64,000 nucleotides of DNA from AC-32 sp963813435 (GTDB lineage: Bacteria; Actinomycetota; Thermoleophilia; Gaiellales; Gaiellaceae). The position numbers and the translations under genes were made by a program. Positions 50,511 through 58,153 of this stretch are shown here, one piece after another. The notes under the pieces were generated by a model, which did not search any database, had not been told where the DNA came from, and saw only the letters and a program-made list of their open reading frames with translations. How positions within the stretch are numbered: position 1 is the stretch's first letter; the number at the start of each line of letters is the position of its first letter. Where the stretch lies: the NCBI GenBank assembly GCA_963813435.1, contig CAWEYY010000003.1, positions 930,001 through 994,000 on the forward strand, given 5' to 3'.

Positions 50511-51371
50511 ATGCCCGCGGCTGTGTCCCGTCACCGTGCCTTCCTGATTGCGACCTCCGCGGTCCTCTACGGCGTGATCTTCTTCGCCTTCCTGTTCCTC
50601 GAGCGGCCGGGGGTCGGACTCGCCAACTTCTACTACTTCCCGGTGGCCATGCTCGCGCTGGCCGGAGGACCGATCTGGGGTGCGGCGGCCGGTCTGATCG
50701 CCACGGGCATCTACGCAGTCGGAATCGTCCTCAACCCGCACATCCCGTCCGCCCAGGTGCTGACCGTGACCGCCTCGATCCGCCTGATCACGTTCGCGAC
50801 GATGGGAGCGCTCGTCGGTTGGTTCGCACACAGCAACCGGAAGCTCGCCGACGAGCTGCGCGTCGCCGAGGAGCACGACTACCTCACGGGCCTACTCAAC
50901 ACCCGCTCTTTCGACGCCGTGCTCGCGGCACGAGTCGAGCTCGGGCTCCCGTTCGGCCTGATCCTCGGCGACATGGACAACTTCCGCGAGATCAACGACC
51001 AGGAGGGCCACGCGGTCGGCAACAACCTGCTCCGCCGCGCGGCCGAGCTGCTGGCCCGGAAGCTCGACCCCGGCGACCAGCTCGCGCGCGTGGGCGGGGA
51101 CGAGTTCGCGGTCGTCACGTCGAGCCCGGGTACGGAGGCGGTGCGCGCACTCTGCTCACGCCTCACCGCCGCGCTCGCCGAGGAGGGACTGAGCATCAGC
51201 TTCGGCTGGGCGGTCTGCCCACGGGATGGCGACAGCCCGCTGCTCCTCTACCGCGCGGCCGACGAACGCCTCTTCGCGCAGAAGCTGATCGGAAGCCGCC
51301 TGTCACAGGCGGAGGTCGTGAGCCTCCCGTCGACGGCCGAGCGACTCATGCGCCGGCAGCGGCCTGCCTGA
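50511..51371 (+). CDS. Membrane diguanylate cyclase (GGDEF)
   Basis: Four or so membrane helices occupy residues 10-105 (LIATSAVLYGVIFFAFLFLE onwards), then DYLTGLLNTRSF and the active site GGDEF at 195-199 with LGDMDNFREINDQEGHAVGN upstream. It should make c-di-GMP. The inhibitory RxxD site five residues before GGDEF reads DPGD, so product feedback is probably lost. No phosphoreceiver or PAS domain is present; the membrane part would be the sensor. ATG at 50511 is chosen because it precedes the first helix directly. Confidence 0.88.
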   Translation: MPAAVSRHRAFLIATSAVLYGVIFFAFLFLERPGVGLANFYYFPVAMLALAGGPIWGAAAGLIATGIYAVGIVLNPHIPSAQVLTVTASIRLITFATMGALVGWFAHSNRKLADELRVAEEHDYLTGLLNTRSFDAVLAARVELGLPFGLILGDMDNFREINDQEGHAVGNNLLRRAAELLARKLDPGDQLARVGGDEFAVVTSSPGTEAVRALCSRLTAALAEEGLSISFGWAVCPRDGDSPLLLYRAADERLFAQKLIGSRLSQAEVVSLPSTAERLMRRQRPA

Positions 51372-51387
51372 TCTCCGCACGCCCGGC

Positions 51388-51393
51388 TAGATT
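51388..51393 (+). promoter_or_regulatory. Leaderless-type -10 box (TAGATT) for the lipoprotein gene
   Basis: TAGATT is followed by 6 nt and the ATG at 51400. No Shine-Dalgarno is present. Confidence 0.55.
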
Positions 51394-51399
51394 CCGGGC

Positions 51400-51996
51400 A
51401 TGAAGCGAATCGTGCTCCTAGCGGGGCTCCTCGTGTTGACGGGGTGCGGCAGCAGGTCGACCGCTCCGAAGACGACCACAGCGGCCGAGCCGAAACCCAC
51501 GCCGACCACGACAGCCGCAGGGAAGACGTGCCCGCCGTTCGGCGGCGGGACCGGCACGCAGACGAGCGCAACGAACCCTTCAAGGACGATGTTGCTCACA
51601 GGCGTGCAGGTCGACTCGGATTCCTGCACGGACCGGGTCTTCTTCACCTTCCGTCCCGCGGGCGGGCAGCGACCCGGCTACACCGTGCAGTACCGCACCG
51701 CGGCCGAGGCGCAGACGGAAGACGCCTCCGGCAAGCACATCCCGATCGCCGGGAAGGCCTTCCTGGTCGTCCGCCTCGAGCCGGCCGCGACCGCCGACCT
51801 CTCCGGCGCGAAGCTCAAGTACACCTACACGGGGCCGTCGAAGCTCACGCCCGCGGGCATGCGCTCGGTTCAGGAGATTGCGAAGACCGGCGACTTCGAG
51901 GGCGTGCTGACCTGGGTGATCGGGCTCTCCGGGGAGCGGCCGTTCACCGTGACGAGCTCAGGCTCGCCGGCGAGCCTGACCGTCGAGATCGGCTGA
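51400..51996 (+). CDS. Lipoprotein with AMIN-like domain
   Basis: The lipobox VLTGC (Cys16) ends a short signal sequence, so the protein should be lipid-anchored outside the membrane. A Thr/Pro-rich spacer precedes a 130-residue beta domain (LTGVQVDSDSCTDRVFFTFR, then GKAFLVVRLEPAATADL) that resembles the AMIN-like domain of actinobacterial lipoproteins. It ends SLTVEIG. The last 53 nt overlap the convergent methyltransferase gene, a deeper overlap than elsewhere, so either end could be slightly misjudged. Confidence 0.8.
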   Translation: MKRIVLLAGLLVLTGCGSRSTAPKTTTAAEPKPTPTTTAAGKTCPPFGGGTGTQTSATNPSRTMLLTGVQVDSDSCTDRVFFTFRPAGGQRPGYTVQYRTAAEAQTEDASGKHIPIAGKAFLVVRLEPAATADLSGAKLKYTYTGPSKLTPAGMRSVQEIAKTGDFEGVLTWVIGLSGERPFTVTSSGSPASLTVEIG

Positions 51997-52720
51997 ACAG
52001 CTCCGCCCACTGGTGGGCATCGAGCTCGCGAGGCTGGGCGGATGCGAGCCGCAGCGCCCGCAGCGTGCGGGGCGGGACGATCGAGCGAAGGCCGCGGCGG
52101 AAGCCGGCGGCGACGAACCTCCGGTAGCTCCCGGCTGACCGCGCCGGAACCAGCGGATCGGCGCGCCGCTCGAAGACGAGCACGCCCGCGTCCACGCTGG
52201 GCTGCGGCTCGAAGGCGGCTCGCGGGAGCCTTCGCGCCGCCGAGGTCTCGTGCCACGCACCCCAGACCACGTCGTTGACGGTGCTCGGCCAGGGCAGCGC
52301 GCGCTTGACCGCGACGCCCCACTCCACGATCACGTCCGCGCGGACGAGCGGCACCAGCGGGTCATCGAGAAGGTGGCGCAGGATCGCGGTCGCGCCCTCG
52401 AACGGCAGGTTCGCCACGACGCGGAACGGTTCGCCCGGCAACCGCAACGTTGCCGCGTCGCCCTCGACGACGTCGACGTTCCCCCACCGCCCGCGCAGCC
52501 GTCCCGCCAGGCGTGGGTCGACCTCCACCGCGACCACACGGCGCGCCACACCGGCGAGCTCCGACGTCAGCCGCCCACTGCCTGCGCCGAGGTCGAGGAC
52601 GAGGTCGCCCGGCCCCACGACCGAGTCGCGGACGAGCTCCGCGGCAATCGCCTGGCGAAGGAAATGCTGGCTATGCGCACGGTCCGGCCGGCGCGCAGCT
52701 CGTGCGCGCGGCTCGAACAC
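51944..52720 (-). CDS. Erm/KsgA-type rRNA adenine N6-methyltransferase
   Basis: The sequence has the Erm-like N-terminus (RAHSQHFLRQAIAAELVRDS), SAM motif LVLDLGAGSGRLTSELA, acidic strand VVAVEVDPRLAGRLRGRW and catalytic NLPF in RVVANLPFEGATAIL, as in Erm proteins (NIPF/NLPF) more than in KsgA. It likely methylates A2058 of 23S rRNA. The last 40 residues are variable and basic. It sits convergent to the lipoprotein gene. Actual macrolide resistance is an inference and was not tested. Confidence 0.75.
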   Translation of the reverse strand: MFEPRARAARRPDRAHSQHFLRQAIAAELVRDSVVGPGDLVLDLGAGSGRLTSELAGVARRVVAVEVDPRLAGRLRGRWGNVDVVEGDAATLRLPGEPFRVVANLPFEGATAILRHLLDDPLVPLVRADVIVEWGVAVKRALPWPSTVNDVVWGAWHETSAARRLPRAAFEPQPSVDAGVLVFERRADPLVPARSAGSYRRFVAAGFRRGLRSIVPPRTLRALRLASAQPRELDAHQWAELFSRSRRSGSPASLSSSR

Positions 52721-52794
52721 GGACCATCACCGTCGTCATCGCCCCGGAATCATAGGACGGGCCGAGCCGGGTTGCGACTCCGGCGCCAAAGGAG

Positions 52795-52800
52795 TAGGTT
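52795..52800 (+). promoter_or_regulatory. Leaderless-type -10 box (TAGGTT) for the beta-propeller gene
   Basis: TAGGTT lies 7 nt before the ATG at 52808; no Shine-Dalgarno is seen. Confidence 0.5.
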
Positions 52801-52807
52801 CGCCCCG

Positions 52808-53860
52808 ATGCTGAAGCGTGCCGTCGCTCTGGCAGTTCTTTCCGGTTTCATCGGAGTCTCGCTTGCATCCGCGGGCGGCTCCTGTTTCGCCTGGCACGAC
52901 ACGCCGACCGGGACGACCGCGCACTTCCGCGGCCTCTCCGCAGTCAGCACGAAGACCGCCTGGGTGAGCGGCTACACCGCCGACGCGGGCGTCGTGCTCC
53001 GAACGACGAACCGCGGTTCGACCTGGAAGGACGTCAGTCCGCCCGACTCGGCCGGCTTGCAGTTCCGCGACATCGAGGCCTTCGACGCCGACAACGCCGT
53101 CCTCATCTCCATCGGCGCGAACCCCGGCGACTTCCGGATGTACCTCACCTCGAACGGCGGGCACACGTGGAAGACGACCTACGTGAACTCGGATCCAGGC
53201 GTGTTTCTGGATTGCATGACGTTCTTCGACCGCAAGCACGGCCTGATCCTGTCCGACCCGCCCGACGGGGTGCATTTCCGCATCTTCGGGACGGATGACG
53301 GCGGGAAGAGCTGGCACATCACCGGCGAGAAGATGCCCGACGCGCTGCCCGGCGAGTTCGCGTTCGCGGCCAGCGGCCAGTGCCTCACGTCGAACGACGG
53401 GCGCAAGGCGTGGTTCGGCACCGGCGGCAGCACGGAAGCCCGCGTGTTCCGCTCCGACGATCGCGGCAAGTCGTGGAAGGTCAGCTCCACGCCGATCGCC
53501 AGCGGGCCTTCGGCCGGGATCTTCGGGCTCGCGTTCCGGAGCGACCACAAGGGCATCGCGGTCGGCGGCGACTTCACGCTCCCGACCAACTCGCCCGACA
53601 ACTTCGCGAAGACGAGCGACGGCGGTCGGAACTGGAAGCTGATCGGCGGCGCACCGCCCGAGTACCGCTCGGGCGTGACCTGGCGCACGTGGCGCACCGC
53701 GATTGCCGTCGGGCCGTCCGGAAGCGACGTCAGCACCAACGGCGGACACACCTGGCAGCGCTTCGACGACGGCAGCCTCGACACCGTCGACTGCGCCAGC
53801 CCGTGGGCCTGCTGGGCCTCCGGGGAGAACGGCCGCGTCGCATACCTGACCGGCGGCTAG
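52808..53860 (+). CDS. Secreted YCF48/BNR-type beta-propeller protein
   Basis: A signal peptide (AVALAVLSGFIGVSLASAGG) is followed by six or so propeller blades, each with a Trp-rich closing piece such as TTNRGSTWKDV, TSNGGHTWKTT, TDDGGKSWHIT, SDDRGKSWKVS and TSDGGRNWKLIG. This is the YCF48/photosystem-assembly and BNR repeat type; in heterotrophs such proteins are of unknown role, likely binding glycans or partners. It is followed closely by a convergent gene. The catalytic Asp box of sialidases is only partial, so enzymatic function is not claimed. Confidence 0.8.
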   Translation: MLKRAVALAVLSGFIGVSLASAGGSCFAWHDTPTGTTAHFRGLSAVSTKTAWVSGYTADAGVVLRTTNRGSTWKDVSPPDSAGLQFRDIEAFDADNAVLISIGANPGDFRMYLTSNGGHTWKTTYVNSDPGVFLDCMTFFDRKHGLILSDPPDGVHFRIFGTDDGGKSWHITGEKMPDALPGEFAFAASGQCLTSNDGRKAWFGTGGSTEARVFRSDDRGKSWKVSSTPIASGPSAGIFGLAFRSDHKGIAVGGDFTLPTNSPDNFAKTSDGGRNWKLIGGAPPEYRSGVTWRTWRTAIAVGPSGSDVSTNGGHTWQRFDDGSLDTVDCASPWACWASGENGRVAYLTGG

Positions 53861-53875
53861 CAGCAGCCTGACCGG

Positions 53876-54847
53876 CTAGACGACCTGGGCGAGCTCGCCG
53901 AGCACGTCGCGCATCACGACGGTCTGGTTGTTCTCGAAGCGGAAGTCGAACTCGGCGAAGCCCGAAACGCCGGCCGCGGCGCGGGCGCGGATGTACGCCT
54001 GGCGCCAGACGTTCACCTGCTCCCGGGGCCAGCCGTGCACGTTTCCGCGCAAACCGGCGGCGCGCCGGTAGCCGGGCGTCAGGCCGGCGAGGTACTTCCT
54101 CCCGAGCGCGCGGCGCTCGGGCCCGCCGGCCTCCAGCGCGCGCTGGCCCACGGCGCCTGCCCGGGCGGCCGCCCGCGGATCGCCGGCGAACTCCGGGTAC
54201 TCCTCGCCGACGAGCCCGAGCGCAGCCCGGTTCAGGATCCGCCAGAACGCGGTCAGCTCCGGCGTCAATCGTGCGCTTGGAAGCGTGAGCGCCGAGTGTG
54301 CCCACCAGACGAAGCCCTGCTGGGCCTTGTCGCCGAGGGCGGGCCGCCCGAAGGCGAGCCCTCGCAGCACCCCGCGCGTCAGGTCGCGGTACTCCCGCCC
54401 GAGCGGGCCTGCAGCCTCCGCCTGGATCTCGTCGAGCTGCCAGGACGAGAGCTGCACACCCGCCTTGGCCGCAGCGCGCAACTCGTCTCGGAAGCGCCTT
54501 CCGAGCTCGATTCCCCAGTTCAGCCGCGTGGCAGGCGGAAGGCCAAGCAGCTTCGGAAGCTCGGGCAGCGGGCCTGCTAGCCGCCCCGAGCTCGGCGAGA
54601 CGTCGAGGAGCGTCTTCTCGTCCGCGCTCGAGAGCCGCCTGCGTTCCCAGTACCAGCCGGGCGCGAGGTGGAACATGGGCGCATAGCGGCAGCCGGCCGC
54701 GGCGATGCGCGAGCCGAGCGCGGCGCCGACGCCGTAGCTGCCGACATAGACGCTCGTCTTCCCCGGTAGCCCCGCGCGCCGCGCCTCGGCGAGGAGCCGA
54801 GGCAGCTCGTCGCGGTCGAAGTATGCGAGGACGACAACTCGCGGCAC
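53876..54847 (-). CDS. Hypothetical protein, 323 aa
   Basis: I do not recognise a family. It begins with a beta strand (PRVVVLAYFDRDELPRLLAEA) and looks globular with a TIM-barrel-like alternation: VGSYGVGAALGSRIAAAGC, then FHLAPGWYWERRRLS, LNWGIELGRRFRDELRAAAK, SSWQLDEIQAEA and FVWWAHSALTLPSA. The string of aromatic and acidic residues recalls glycoside-hydrolase-like proteins, but no catalytic pair is evident. There is no signal peptide. GTG follows TAATCT (54854-54859) at 6 nt. Confidence 0.6.
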   Translation of the reverse strand: MPRVVVLAYFDRDELPRLLAEARRAGLPGKTSVYVGSYGVGAALGSRIAAAGCRYAPMFHLAPGWYWERRRLSSADEKTLLDVSPSSGRLAGPLPELPKLLGLPPATRLNWGIELGRRFRDELRAAAKAGVQLSSWQLDEIQAEAAGPLGREYRDLTRGVLRGLAFGRPALGDKAQQGFVWWAHSALTLPSARLTPELTAFWRILNRAALGLVGEEYPEFAGDPRAAARAGAVGQRALEAGGPERRALGRKYLAGLTPGYRRAAGLRGNVHGWPREQVNVWRQAYIRARAAAGVSGFAEFDFRFENNQTVVMRDVLGELAQVV

Positions 54848-54853
54848 GGCCGC

Positions 54854-54859
54854 AGATTA
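54854..54859 (-). promoter_or_regulatory. Leaderless-type -10 box (TAATCT)
   Basis: The minus-strand TAATCT is 6 nt from the GTG at 54847. No Shine-Dalgarno is present. Confidence 0.45.
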
Positions 54860-54875
54860 GGCGAGCGCGGCTCTC

Positions 54876-55238
54876 CTAGCGGCCGATCAGCTCGATCCGG
54901 TACCCGTCCGGGTCCTGGACGAAGCAGATGAACGAGCCGCCCTCGCTCACCTGGTACGGGGGGCGCTCGGGCTCGATGCCCTGGCCCGCAAGCTCGGCAA
55001 GCGTTGCGTCGAGATCGTCGACGCCGACGGCGATATGGCCGTAGGCTGTGCCGAGCTCGTAGCTGCGGCCGTCGTGGTTGTAGGTCAGCTCGAGGATGTT
55101 CTCCTGTTCGCCGATCGAGAAGAAGTAGTTCGTCGCCTCGGTCTGGCCGTCGCGGACGATGTCCATCTCGCGCGAAAACGTGAAGCCGAGCGCCTCGTAG
55201 AACGCACGGCTCTTCGGCGGGTCGGTGACGCGGACCAT
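54876..55238 (-). CDS. VOC-family (glyoxalase I-like) protein
   Basis: The metal-binding betaalphabetabetabeta motifs of the vicinal-oxygen-chelate fold are present: MVRVTDPPKSRAFYEALGFT, NILELTYNHDG, AYGHIAVGVDDLDA and FVQDPDGYRIELIGR, with the ligands Glu and His at normal places. It resembles lactoylglutathione lyase/glyoxalase I. A TAGGAT box (55266-55271, minus) lies 6 nt before an in-frame CTG at 55259; the sister copy has ATG at exactly this site. So the real start may be a CTG seven codons upstream. Confidence 0.88.
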   Translation of the reverse strand: MVRVTDPPKSRAFYEALGFTFSREMDIVRDGQTEATNYFFSIGEQENILELTYNHDGRSYELGTAYGHIAVGVDDLDATLAELAGQGIEPERPPYQVSEGGSFICFVQDPDGYRIELIGR

Positions 55239-55302
55239 GGTGTGGAGGTAGCGAGTCAGGCCCCGATCCTACTTCGCGGCGCTTCTGCGCGGCCCTGCCA
55301 GC

Positions 55303-56979
55303 GTGAGCCGAAGCATAGGCTGGGTCGTCGTGGAGGCGTGTGACGTGGTGTGGCAGTTCGACGCGGTCGATCTCCGGCCTGTGGTTCGTTGGCTCGACGA
55401 GTTTGCCGACGAGGCCGAGAGCCTCGCAGTCAGGATCAATCCAACGGGTAGCACCAGCCAAGTCGAGGTCTATCTCGACACGGATGACCGCCGTTTCCAC
55501 CGCGCGGGCTACGCGCTGAGGGTTCGGCGAGCCGGGCGCGGGAAGGGGGCGGGTGCCGAAGCGACGATGAAGGAACTCGACTCGATCAGGACCGATCCGC
55601 CTGGCGAGCCGATCGGACATGAGGTGTCCGAGCCGCTCCAAAGCGCCGACCCTGAACTGCTTGCGGACAGCGACGGCCCGGTCGCCGCACGGGTCCGCGC
55701 GGTAGCCGGCAGGAAGAGGGTGCGCCCGCAGTTCGAAGTCCGTACCCGTCGCCGTCGGCTCTCAGTGGAGGCAGAGGGGCTTCCTCCCGGCGAGATCGTG
55801 CTCGACGAGATCGCGATCAGGCCGGCAGCAGGTGGTGCGGCTACGCGGCTGCACCGGGTCGAGATCGAAGCGCCGGAGGCGGCGTTGGCGGCGCTCCGGC
55901 CGTTCGTCGAACGATTGCAGAACGCGTGCCGGCTCCAACCCGCGACGCTGACGAAATACGAGGCGGGCGCCCTTGCAGCCGGTCTCAAGACGGTTCCGGT
56001 TGCGTTCGGTTCTACTTCAATCGAAGCGGATGCCCCGATCGGTCGCGTGGGGCTGGCTGTGCTCCGCCGCCAATTCGCCGCCCTACGGGCGAGGGAACCG
56101 GGCACGCGACTTGGCGATGACAGCGAGGAGTTGCATGACATGCGCGTCGCGAGCCGCCGCCTGCGGGCCGCCCTGTCGCTGTTCGCGGACTTTCTCCCGC
56201 CGTCGGCGGAAAGACTTCGCGACGATCTCAGATGGGTCGGCCACACGCTTGGCGCCGTCCGCGATCTCGACGTTCAGCTGGAGCAGCTCGATGGGTGGCT
56301 TCCGGATGTACCCGAGACAGACCGCGAAGCCCTTATAGCAGTGCGCTCCCTGCTGGAGGCGAAGCGCTCTCGTGCCCGGGAGACGATGCTCGATGCCCTC
56401 GACTCGCCGAGGTACGAGCTCTTCGTCGGCCGCTTCAGCCGCCTGCTGCGCTCGGCTCGCGGGCGTCGCTCCGGCCCGGCCTCGCTGCCGGCGCGGGCGG
56501 TGGCGCCGGACCTGATCGAGGAGCGCTTCCGGGCGCTTCGCAAGGCGGCAGAGCGGATCGAGGGTAACTCGCCGGCGGCCGAGTACCATCGGGTACGAAT
56601 CCGGGGCAAGCGGTTGCGGTATGCGCTGGAGTTTCTCGCCGATCTCTACCCGGGGCGAACGCGACCTCTCACCAAGCGAGTCGTTGCGCTGCAGGACATC
56701 CTCGGCCTTCACCAGGACGCCGAGGTCGCGATCGAGCGGCTCCGCCGGCTCGCCGGCGAGCACGGCGCCGAGCTCCATCCCGAGGCAATCTTCGCGATGG
56801 GAGAGATCGCCGAGCGTTACCGACGGAACGCGGCAGAGCTCCAAGCCCGGTTTCCGGAGGCATACGGGCGCGTCACGGGTAAGACGTGGAAGGCGTTTGC
56901 GAAGCTGATCGAGGCCGAGCGCCCTGCCCCGACAGCCTCGACGACGCAGGGCCTTCCAGCGAAGACAGCAAACGAGTAA
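55303..56979 (+). CDS. CYTH-CHAD domain protein
   Basis: Residues 15-200 resemble a CYTH (triphosphate tunnel) domain (VEVYLDTDDRRFHRAGYALR and RRRLSVEAEGLPPGEIVLDE), although its usual ExExK opening is replaced by VVWQFDAV, so catalysis is uncertain. Residues 240-530 are a CHAD helical bundle (ELHDMRVASRRLRAALSLF and EYHRVRIRGKRLRYALEFL), which binds polyphosphate in relatives. GTG at 55303 is used; GTG at 55330 could be the true start because TAGGCT lies shortly before it. It overlaps the SixA gene by one base (TAATG), so the two may act together. Confidence 0.8.
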   Translation: MSRSIGWVVVEACDVVWQFDAVDLRPVVRWLDEFADEAESLAVRINPTGSTSQVEVYLDTDDRRFHRAGYALRVRRAGRGKGAGAEATMKELDSIRTDPPGEPIGHEVSEPLQSADPELLADSDGPVAARVRAVAGRKRVRPQFEVRTRRRRLSVEAEGLPPGEIVLDEIAIRPAAGGAATRLHRVEIEAPEAALAALRPFVERLQNACRLQPATLTKYEAGALAAGLKTVPVAFGSTSIEADAPIGRVGLAVLRRQFAALRAREPGTRLGDDSEELHDMRVASRRLRAALSLFADFLPPSAERLRDDLRWVGHTLGAVRDLDVQLEQLDGWLPDVPETDREALIAVRSLLEAKRSRARETMLDALDSPRYELFVGRFSRLLRSARGRRSGPASLPARAVAPDLIEERFRALRKAAERIEGNSPAAEYHRVRIRGKRLRYALEFLADLYPGRTRPLTKRVVALQDILGLHQDAEVAIERLRRLAGEHGAELHPEAIFAMGEIAERYRRNAAELQARFPEAYGRVTGKTWKAFAKLIEAERPAPTASTTQGLPAKTANE

Positions 56980-57496
56980 TGGACGTCTTCCTCGTGCGCC
57001 ACGCGATCGCCGGTCACCGCGACCCCGCGCGCTGGCCGAACGACGCGCAGCGGCCGCTCACTGCGAAGGGGATCGCTCGCTTCCGAAGCGCAGCCCGCGG
57101 GCTGCACAGGATCGTCCCCGAGGTGGAGATCGTCCTCGCGAGCCCGTACGCGCGAGCCTGGGAGACCGCCGAGATTCTTCGCGACGAGGTTGCTTGGCCC
57201 TCGCCCGAGCGCTGTCCGGCCCTCGATGCGATCCAACCGCCAGGAGGCGCGCTCGAAGTCCTGCGCGCACGGAAGGATCGCTCGTCTGTCGGGCTCGTCG
57301 GCCACGAGCCGTACCTGTCCAGACTTGCTTCCCTCCTGCTGTCAGGACAGGAAGGCGCGGTTCAACTCGAACTGAAAAGGGCGGTGTCACGCTGCTCGAC
57401 CTCGCGGGTGATCCCCACCCCGGCGGAGCGCTCCTGCGTTGGAGCGCCAGCCCAAAGATCCTTCGCTCGCTCGACCCTGACATGAGACGGAGCTAG
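56979..57496 (+). pseudogene. SixA-like phosphohistidine phosphatase gene with one frameshift
   Basis: The histidine phosphatase motif FLVRHAIAGHRDPARWPND is at the start, and VGLVGHEPYLSRLASLLL holds the second His. The frame breaks at about 57376 after VQLELK; the next frame gives KGGVTLLDLAGDPHPGGAL and RWSASPKILRSL to the stop at 57496. A missing A in the run AAAA restores about 172 residues. A homopolymer indel is likely a sequencing error. Its gene overlaps the CYTH-CHAD gene by one base. Confidence 0.8.
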
Positions 57497-57580
57497 CCGA
57501 CGACGAGCAAGCGCGGTTGCCTTTCGACCGAAGGCTTCCTTTCCAAGCTCCCATTCGAAGTGAGTCGCTTTGGTCGCGGA

Positions 57581-57793
57581 TCAAGGACCGCGAACTACCG
57601 TGACGAACTCGCCGAGCGGCCACTCCTTGACGAAATCCTCGCGTCCCTTCACGCGTAATGTGGCGCGCACGGCCGTGCCCGTTCGATCGATATCCCGGAC
57701 CACCGTCGCCTCGACTTCTCGTTCTTGATCCGGAAGGCCTATCAGGACGACGTCACCGATCTGCAGACGCTGAGCGACAAACTCAATGGCCAT
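57581..57793 (-). CDS. Hypothetical small beta-rich protein, 70 aa
   Basis: I do not recognise it. It is mainly beta strands (LQIGDVVLIGLPDQEREVEA, then TVVRDIDRTGTAVRATL, and FVTVVRGP at the end), which may form a small barrel. TACACT (57800-57805, minus) lies 6 nt from the ATG at 57793, consistent with a leaderless start. Codon use matches neighbours. Confidence 0.55.
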   Translation of the reverse strand: MAIEFVAQRLQIGDVVLIGLPDQEREVEATVVRDIDRTGTAVRATLRVKGREDFVKEWPLGEFVTVVRGP

Positions 57794-57799
57794 CAGCCG

Positions 57800-57805
57800 A
57801 GTGTA
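57800..57805 (-). promoter_or_regulatory. Leaderless-type -10 box (TACACT)
   Basis: The minus-strand TACACT is 6 nt from the ATG at 57793 and there is no Shine-Dalgarno. Confidence 0.45.
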
Positions 57806-57848
57806 GATCTCGCGCGAGTGACGCCTGGTCGAGAATCAATGGTAGAAG

Positions 57849-58139
57849 CTAACTATCCGGGTCCTGGACGAAGCAGAGCAGCGTTCCGTCGAGATCGTCG
57901 ACGCCGACCGCGATGTGGCCGTAGGCCGTGCCGAGCTCGTAGCCGCGCCCGTCGTGGTTGTAGGTCAGCTCGAGCACGTTCTCCTGGTCGCCGATCGAGA
58001 AGAAGTAGTTCGTCGCTTCGACCTCGCCGTCCCGGACGATGTCCATCTCGCGCGAGAACGTGAAGCCGAGCGCCTCGGAGAAGGCGCGGCTCTTCGGCGA
58101 GTCGGTGACCCGGACCATCGTGTGGAGGTAACGCGTCAT
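57849..58139 (-). pseudogene. Truncated VOC-family paralog with internal deletion
   Basis: It is nearly identical to the VOC gene at 54876-55238 over MVRVTDSPKSRAFSEALGFT and AYGHIAVGVDDLD. The piece from ATLAELAGQ to GSF is deleted in frame, leaving DDLDGTLLCFVQDPDS, after which the frame stops and the normal YRIELIGR end is lost. Without that end the fold cannot close. TAGGAC (58146-58151, minus) lies 6 nt before the ATG at 58139. It is a decaying duplicate about 3 kb from the intact copy. Confidence 0.85.
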
Positions 58140-58153
58140 GACGGCGTCCTAGG

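Noticed and set aside
46698..57496. Selenocysteine or programmed frameshifting explaining the broken DUF4190 and SixA frames
   Set aside because: No in-frame TGA with a hairpin lies at the breaks; single-base homopolymer indels explain them better.
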